A DNA stretch of 34,533 bases from Bacteroidia bacterium (lineage in GTDB: Bacteria; Bacteroidota; Bacteroidia; Bacteroidales; UBA932), in contig JAGKTT010000021.1 of NCBI GenBank assembly GCA_021153285.1, positions 1 through 34,533 of the forward strand. Reading direction: 5' to 3'. Below the pieces are notes generated by a model that saw only the letters and a list, made by a program, of their open reading frames with translations, did no database searches and was not told the origin of the DNA. This document shows positions 30,760-34,533 of the stretch, piece by piece. The translations under genes were made by a program, and so were the position numbers. The first letter of the stretch is position 1. The number at the start of each line of letters is the position of its first letter.

Positions 30760-32152
30760 ACTTTTCAAAACTCACTTTTAAGTAATCCATTGATTCATAG
30801 ATGCTCCTCTGTAGATCTTCTTTCATCTTCACTTCTTCATCTGGGGTAAGGTTGTAGTATTTCATCGTGGAACGTATAGACCGATGACGCATAAGCTTCT
30901 GGAGATCTTGAGGAGCTAAGACCGGCTGCATGAAATGGGCATGCAACATGGCAAACCCGTGGCGAAATCTGTGAGAAAGATTACCTTCTCTGTGCCCTTG
31001 TATAATAGGGATTCCTGCCTCTTTGAAGTATTTCTTTAGAGTATAATCCCATGTCTGACCAGTTAATCTTCTGCCTTTGTTGTTAAGGAATATATAGTGG
31101 TTCTCATCAAGGCCGGTTCTCGTTCCGAAATCCTTCTCCACTATATCCGCGACCGCGTCCCTATAATTTTCATAGTGATTTAGGATTGCGTTCTCACTGC
31201 TCAATTCCACATATTCCAGTAGCTGATGGTAGAATTCATCATTCTCTACAAGACAGATTCTACTGTAAGGGTCCTTTTTATACTGACTGATATAGTCAGC
31301 ATCATTATATATCAGGGTTGTCTCTGCAGCTAGCCTGTTCTTCGCCTTTTGGTCGTCCCTGTCAGAAGCTCGGTTTCGAAGAATAATGACAGGTATGTCC
31401 CTCCCATCGCAATATATAGTCTTGAGATCCTCGACTGTGATTCCTAAGCACTCACCTCGGCGCAGACCATGGCAATACATCAGATACATCATGAAAAGAG
31501 CGGTGCTGTCATCGTGGCGTCTTGCGATTTCCCATAATTTTGCGAATTCCTTTGGACTGATAAATGCCGGCAGGAAGTCCTCTTTATGTGGGTTGACGGA
31601 ATAGTTACTTTCATATCTCATAACCTCCTGGGACATCGTAAAATCTCCCTGTGCATAGGTGTTAACTGTAACAGACCGCACTCGAGATAAACTCTTGCAT
31701 GATATATCCATGAAATCAAGATACTGTCTGTAATATGAAAGATATGCGTTTACTGTGGCATTTGTCCTCTGGGTTATCAAATGGTATTCATGCGTTCCAG
31801 GCAATATACCTTTAAGAAATCTCTTGAGCCCATCTCTTACATTTCGATTGATTTCAGTCAAGCGTTTATTGACATATGACAGATATACATATAACAACCT
31901 AAGTGCATGAGCGATCTTTCTTCTGCTTGATAAAGGGCGACCCTTTAATTCTATGTTTATGTATCTGAATACATCTGAAACTGGCTCCCATTGATCGTTG
32001 TATAAGATAAAGTAACGCTCGTCGGATTCACAATCTACTTCAATCAGTGGAAACACAATATCTCGATAATGGCACTCTTTGCCATCATCATCAATCATAT
32101 GAACCCGATACTTTGATTGATTCGCTAACTTATATTCCTCTAATGCAATCAT
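30746..32152 (-). CDS. Tyrosine recombinase A (integrase), 468 aa
   Basis: The most complete enzyme of the three. After an N-terminal region of about 75 residues comes a SAM-like core-binding domain (about 75-180) and a catalytic domain with GLRRGECLG (Arg231), LSHRFRHGFAM (His394 and Arg397), LMRHRSIRSTMKYYN (His423, nucleophile Tyr432 most likely). It resembles TnpA of Tn554 and phage-type integrases, somewhat longer. It is the first gene of the operon, with a -7 box about 57 bases upstream, and an inverted repeat in the leader that could be an operator. Confidence 0.88.
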   Translation of the reverse strand: MIALEEYKLANQSKYRVHMIDDDGKECHYRDIVFPLIEVDCESDERYFILYNDQWEPVSDVFRYINIELKGRPLSSRRKIAHALRLLYVYLSYVNKRLTEINRNVRDGLKRFLKGILPGTHEYHLITQRTNATVNAYLSYYRQYLDFMDISCKSLSRVRSVTVNTYAQGDFTMSQEVMRYESNYSVNPHKEDFLPAFISPKEFAKLWEIARRHDDSTALFMMYLMYCHGLRRGECLGITVEDLKTIYCDGRDIPVIILRNRASDRDDQKAKNRLAAETTLIYNDADYISQYKKDPYSRICLVENDEFYHQLLEYVELSSENAILNHYENYRDAVADIVEKDFGTRTGLDENHYIFLNNKGRRLTGQTWDYTLKKYFKEAGIPIIQGHREGNLSHRFRHGFAMLHAHFMQPVLAPQDLQKLMRHRSIRSTMKYYNLTPDEEVKMKEDLQRSIYESMDYLKVSFEKYVSE

Positions 32153-32185
32153 CAGTAATTTCCCAATTATATAAAGTATTATCTC

Positions 32186-32202
32186 AATAGTATTAAACTA
32201 TT
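32186..32202. promoter_or_regulatory. Inverted repeat, candidate operator of the recombinase operon
   Basis: AATAGT (32186-32191) and ACTATT (32197-32202) form a perfect inverted repeat around 5 bases. It lies just downstream of the leftward -7 box, at the expected transcription start, so a bound repressor would block the operon. The divergent double-HTH protein is the obvious candidate. Confidence 0.4.
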
Positions 32203-32208
32203 TCTAAA

Positions 32209-32216
32209 CAAAGGTA
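32209..32216 (-). promoter_or_regulatory. Promoter of the recombinase operon, -7 box TACCTTTG
   Basis: On the minus strand TACCTTTG fits TAnnTTTG and lies about 57 bases before the start of recombinase A. No clear -33 element was found at the expected distance. Confidence 0.5.
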
Positions 32217-32302
32217 AGGTTAATTTTGAAATTTGAAAGAGGTTGGATTGAGAAAAACATAAATAAAATTGAAAAATAGCTTAAGCCTTATTAAAATTTG
32301 TT

Positions 32303-32310
32303 TAATTTTG
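32303..32310 (+). promoter_or_regulatory. Promoter of the second double-HTH gene, -7 box TAATTTTG
   Basis: TAATTTTG fits TAnnTTTG and ends 18 bases before ATG 32329, the same spacing as for dnaB. It excludes the in-frame start at 32269 upstream of the box. Confidence 0.6.
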
Positions 32311-32328
32311 TGGCAGCAAGGCAATACA

Positions 32329-32781
32329 ATGGATAATCTTACTTTTCTGACAGACTTTATGGCCAAGACCGGCCAGAATAAAGCTGATATAGCAAGACGC
32401 GTTGGGGTTACCAGCGCGGCTGTCTCTGATTGGTTTAAACGTGATGATATGCGTTTATCAACAGCATTGAGAATATTGGACAGCTATAATTGTGATATTA
32501 AATTTACTCTTCATAAAGCTGAAGAAGCAACCATGATGTTTGTTGGCTTCATGAACACCATCAATATAGATGCCCTGGATTTTGAGAACAAAAGGCTTAC
32601 ATCGCTCAAACAGGCAATTAAGGCATCTGGATGGACTATGAAGAGAGTGGCGGAGGAAATAGGAGTCACGCCAGAAACTCTCACATACTATTGGAATACT
32701 GATGACTGTCCAATCTCTGCGTTCTACAAGATTGCCCAGCTTATTTCCTATACAGTATCTTACACAATTAACTCAAAATAA
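32329..32781 (+). CDS. Regulator with two helix-turn-helix units, paralogue 2
   Basis: The 150-residue protein has the same plan as the one at 24481. Unit 1 has FLTDFMAKTGQNKADIARRVG, VTSAAVSDWFKRDDMRLSTA; unit 2 has LTSLKQAIKASGWTMKRVAE, EEIGVTPETLTYYWNTDDCPI. The pairs SDWFKRDD/YHWFKVDD and YYWNTDDCPIS/YWFRHDKCYIS show that the two proteins are paralogues. It is divergent from the recombinase operon and probably regulates it. The start at 32329 follows the promoter box; a longer frame from 32269 would begin before it. Confidence 0.78.
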   Translation: MDNLTFLTDFMAKTGQNKADIARRVGVTSAAVSDWFKRDDMRLSTALRILDSYNCDIKFTLHKAEEATMMFVGFMNTINIDALDFENKRLTSLKQAIKASGWTMKRVAEEIGVTPETLTYYWNTDDCPISAFYKIAQLISYTVSYTINSK

Positions 32782-32855
32782 TAGGGGAGACTGTATTCTA
32801 TAAGTCTTATAGCGAGAAGATCAAAATAGTTCGACCGTGGATCTTCCAAAGCAAA

Positions 32856-32885
32856 ACCCCATGCTGCCATCAGACAACATGGGGT
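32856..32885. terminator. Hairpin, probable terminator
   Basis: ACCCCATG (32856-32863) pairs with CATGGGGT (32878-32885) around a 14-base loop and is followed by CTTCCTCTT. A second hairpin centred on GCGGTC-A-GACCGC lies at 32903-32923. They separate the regulator gene from the convergent surface-protein gene. Confidence 0.6.
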
Positions 32886-32972
32886 CTTCCTCTTATCATC
32901 CAGCAAGCGGTCAGACCGCCTGCCCTATAGGTTATTGATTGGCTCTACATTCGTCGCACTCGCCGGTGTAGG

Positions 32973-34046
32973 TTATTTCAATGTAATGCTCTTCCACTCC
33001 GTATTCCACCATGTATTGCCAGATGGTTGATAATCAGCTGCGGCATTCGTTTGTTCGCTATTTAGAACAAGGTTACATCCGCCAATTTGGTATCCGAGGT
33101 CATAAAACACCTCTCCACTGTTGTCGTTAATGGTAGTAACCACCGAGCCAAATGTCAATGTCTCCAAATAATAGCAAGCCCAAAAGCCGCTATCACCTAC
33201 GGTTGTCACTTTTGGGAGAGTGATGCTTTTAAGCACATCACAAACATAGAATTCATATTCTACAATTTCCGTAACATCTTGATAAATCAGATCAACAGTA
33301 CCCCTATAGCTGTCATTTTTTTCGTCCCAATAAGCATAAGTTAGTTGCTCAAAAGCGAGGGATACCACCGGAGTAAGATATCCGTCCTTAAGAAGCTTCG
33401 CCGGTTGGCTACCTGTTACGATAATTGTAGTATGTCCATTTTCTATATAGTTTTTGAGTAATTCCACCATATCTGCAAGTTCTTCTTCGGTAGCTTCAGT
33501 TTTACCACCTAATGTACCATCTATGACAGGTCTAGCATCTAAAGCATAGCTCTTATTGTACTCTGTGCCGTTAGGGTTCTTCTCGGCAGAAAAAGTGTAA
33601 TCTTTAAGAGTTATATCGCCTTGTTTCACACTTACCGTTGCACCCTCTGCAAACACGCCATAAAGAAAAGCGTTGCCGTTGTTGTCAGTGGTAAGGGTGT
33701 ATGCCGCTGTTGCTACCTCGGTTGCTCCTGCCGGAGTGAAGTCTGTCGTGGTAACAGTCAAGGTATGATTCGGCAGACCTACGATACGCAGGCGGCTGTA
33801 GGTGCGGATAGCACCCTCGAAAGTAATGGTCATTATTTCATTCTCTATTTGATAATTGCCATATAAGTATTCTGTCATACCCAACTGCATACCGCTTCTT
33901 AACTGTATCGTGCCCTCTTCCGTCACTTCATAGCACGGTGCATAGAAGACACTGACACTGGGTGTCTCGTTTTCGAGGTAAGATAGGCTTGCTTCTGTGC
34001 TCCACGAAGAGCCGTTGTAGGTAAGTGCATAAAGATGAGAGTGCAA
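32973..34046 (-). pseudogene. Fimbrillin/BspA-like surface protein, 5' end broken
   Basis: The first 170 residues resemble the middle and end of a fimbrillin-type domain (YNGSSWSTEASLSY, then LRIVGLPNHTLTVTTTDF and GVFAEGATVSVKQGD). The C-terminal 180 contain a helical insert (TEEELADMVELLKNYIENGH) and BspA-like leucine-rich sequence (LKSITLPKVTTVGDSGFWAC, YYLETLTFGS). The frame has no ATG start; only a TTG at 34046 is available, with no signal peptide. An ATG at 34068, one frame away, opens MKLSSFIFALSSLC, a signal-peptide-like start. The usual first part of the fimbrillin domain is absent. A frameshift plus deletion is the best explanation; a misread base is also possible. Confidence 0.65.
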
Positions 34047-34139
34047 AGATGAAAGATGAAAGTTTCATCCAATTAAATATATTGTTCCTCATATTCGTCA
34101 TTCGTTATAGTTTTAACTTTTAACCTTTCACTTTTCACC

Positions 34140-34533
34140 TTAATTAAGGTCTTCTTCTGAATCATTATCCCAACCAGGAATATCGTTACCGATAGTCGTT
34201 CTCTCAATTGTCACCTTATCCTTACCCACCTTGAGGTCGAAGGTATAATGAGTACCCTCAGCGAAGGTGATAGCTTCCTTCATCTTGGCGGTCAGTACTT
34301 GGTCGCCAATGGTGACGCGGATGAAATCATCACCTGCGCTATAGGCATCGGGAGAAACAATGGCAGTGAACTTCTTTGCCACCACATTGCCTTCTGCATC
34401 GACTTCCTCATGCTTATAGGCTTTAACCCAAATGTCATCACCTTCTTCCCAAGCGATATCCCTTCTTGCTAAAGTGTTTACATCAAAGAAGATATATTCA
34501 GTATTGCTGTACACTTCAGGAGTAATGTCAGCC
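34140..34533 (-). CDS. Fimbrillin-like protein, C-terminal part (partial)
   Basis: The frame is open to the window end (ADITPEVYSNTEYIFF...), so the gene starts beyond it. The visible 130 residues contain FTAIVSPDAYSAGDDFIRVT and FAEGTHYTFDLKVGKDKVTI, the C-terminal beta-sandwich pattern of fimbrillin/Mfa-like proteins, ending in GWDNDSEEDLN. It would be a surface-exposed lipoprotein or pilus subunit. The gap to the next surface gene is 93 bases and low in complexity (TTTTAACTTTTAACC). Confidence 0.75.
   Translation of the reverse strand, partial: ADITPEVYSNTEYIFFDVNTLARRDIAWEEGDDIWVKAYKHEEVDAEGNVVAKKFTAIVSPDAYSAGDDFIRVTIGDQVLTAKMKEAITFAEGTHYTFDLKVGKDKVTIERTTIGNDIPGWDNDSEEDLN

Larger units (their letters stand above)
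25696..32152 (-). mobile_element. Recombinase-trio module with TnpC-like fourth gene
   Basis: Four leftward genes, each overlapping the next by about 14-22 bases: recombinase A (468 aa), recombinase B (about 892 aa), recombinase C (631 aa) and a coiled-coil protein (176 aa). The three-recombinase order recalls RIT elements; the size of C and the small fourth protein recall TnpB and TnpC of Tn554. Element ends and target duplications were not found, so only the gene block is marked. Confidence 0.6.

Overview
The window is bacterial and most likely from the Bacteroidales (Bacteroidota). Three things support this: repeated -7 boxes of the TAnnTTTG type in front of genes, families typical of that group (DUF5715-like, DUF3945-like and toprim mobilisation proteins, fimbrillin/BspA-like surface proteins, tiny histone H1-like proteins), and few Shine-Dalgarno sequences. 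No rRNA, tRNA or CRISPR array was seen. Family names were assigned by reading motifs, not by database search.

Region 1 (1-8412) is a dense rightward run of small envelope genes, many overlapping by ATGA or spaced by only a few bases. It contains an M15-like DUF5715 protein, a GH25 muramidase, two copies of the monofunctional peptidoglycan glycosyltransferase MtgA, a YiiX-type amidase lipoprotein, a CHAP/NlpC-like lipoprotein, an L,D-transpeptidase (YkuD_2 type), several unknown membrane or secreted proteins, and a radical SAM protein coupled to the second mtgA. It looks like a peptidoglycan making, cutting and cross-linking cluster.

Region 2 (8413-18370) holds dnaB, then a four-gene operon: a 1359-residue SNF2-family helicase, a 170-residue unknown protein, a RavA-like MoxR ATPase and a ViaA-like VWA protein. 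A small basic protein follows, possibly behind an 8-residue leader ORF. The link between the SNF2 protein and the RavA/ViaA pair is one of the most interesting observations here.

Region 3 (18326-20289) has two unknown leftward genes, a LbH-type sugar O-acetyltransferase, and a short stretch with promoter-like boxes, hairpins and a terminator that may encode small RNAs.

Region 4 (20290-32781) is accessory DNA. A leftward operon (toprim primase-like, DUF3945-like, DUF4313-like, ADP-ribosylglycohydrolase with a long extra domain) faces a protein with two helix-turn-helix units. Two tiny histone-like genes follow. Next comes a leftward four-gene operon of three tyrosine recombinases and a TnpC-like coiled-coil protein, with a paralogous double-HTH regulator divergent from it. 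The recombinase operon resembles a recombinase trio crossed with Tn554. Element ends could not be fixed.

Region 5 (32782-34533) carries two leftward fimbrillin-like surface protein genes. The first appears broken at its 5' end, and the second runs off the window.
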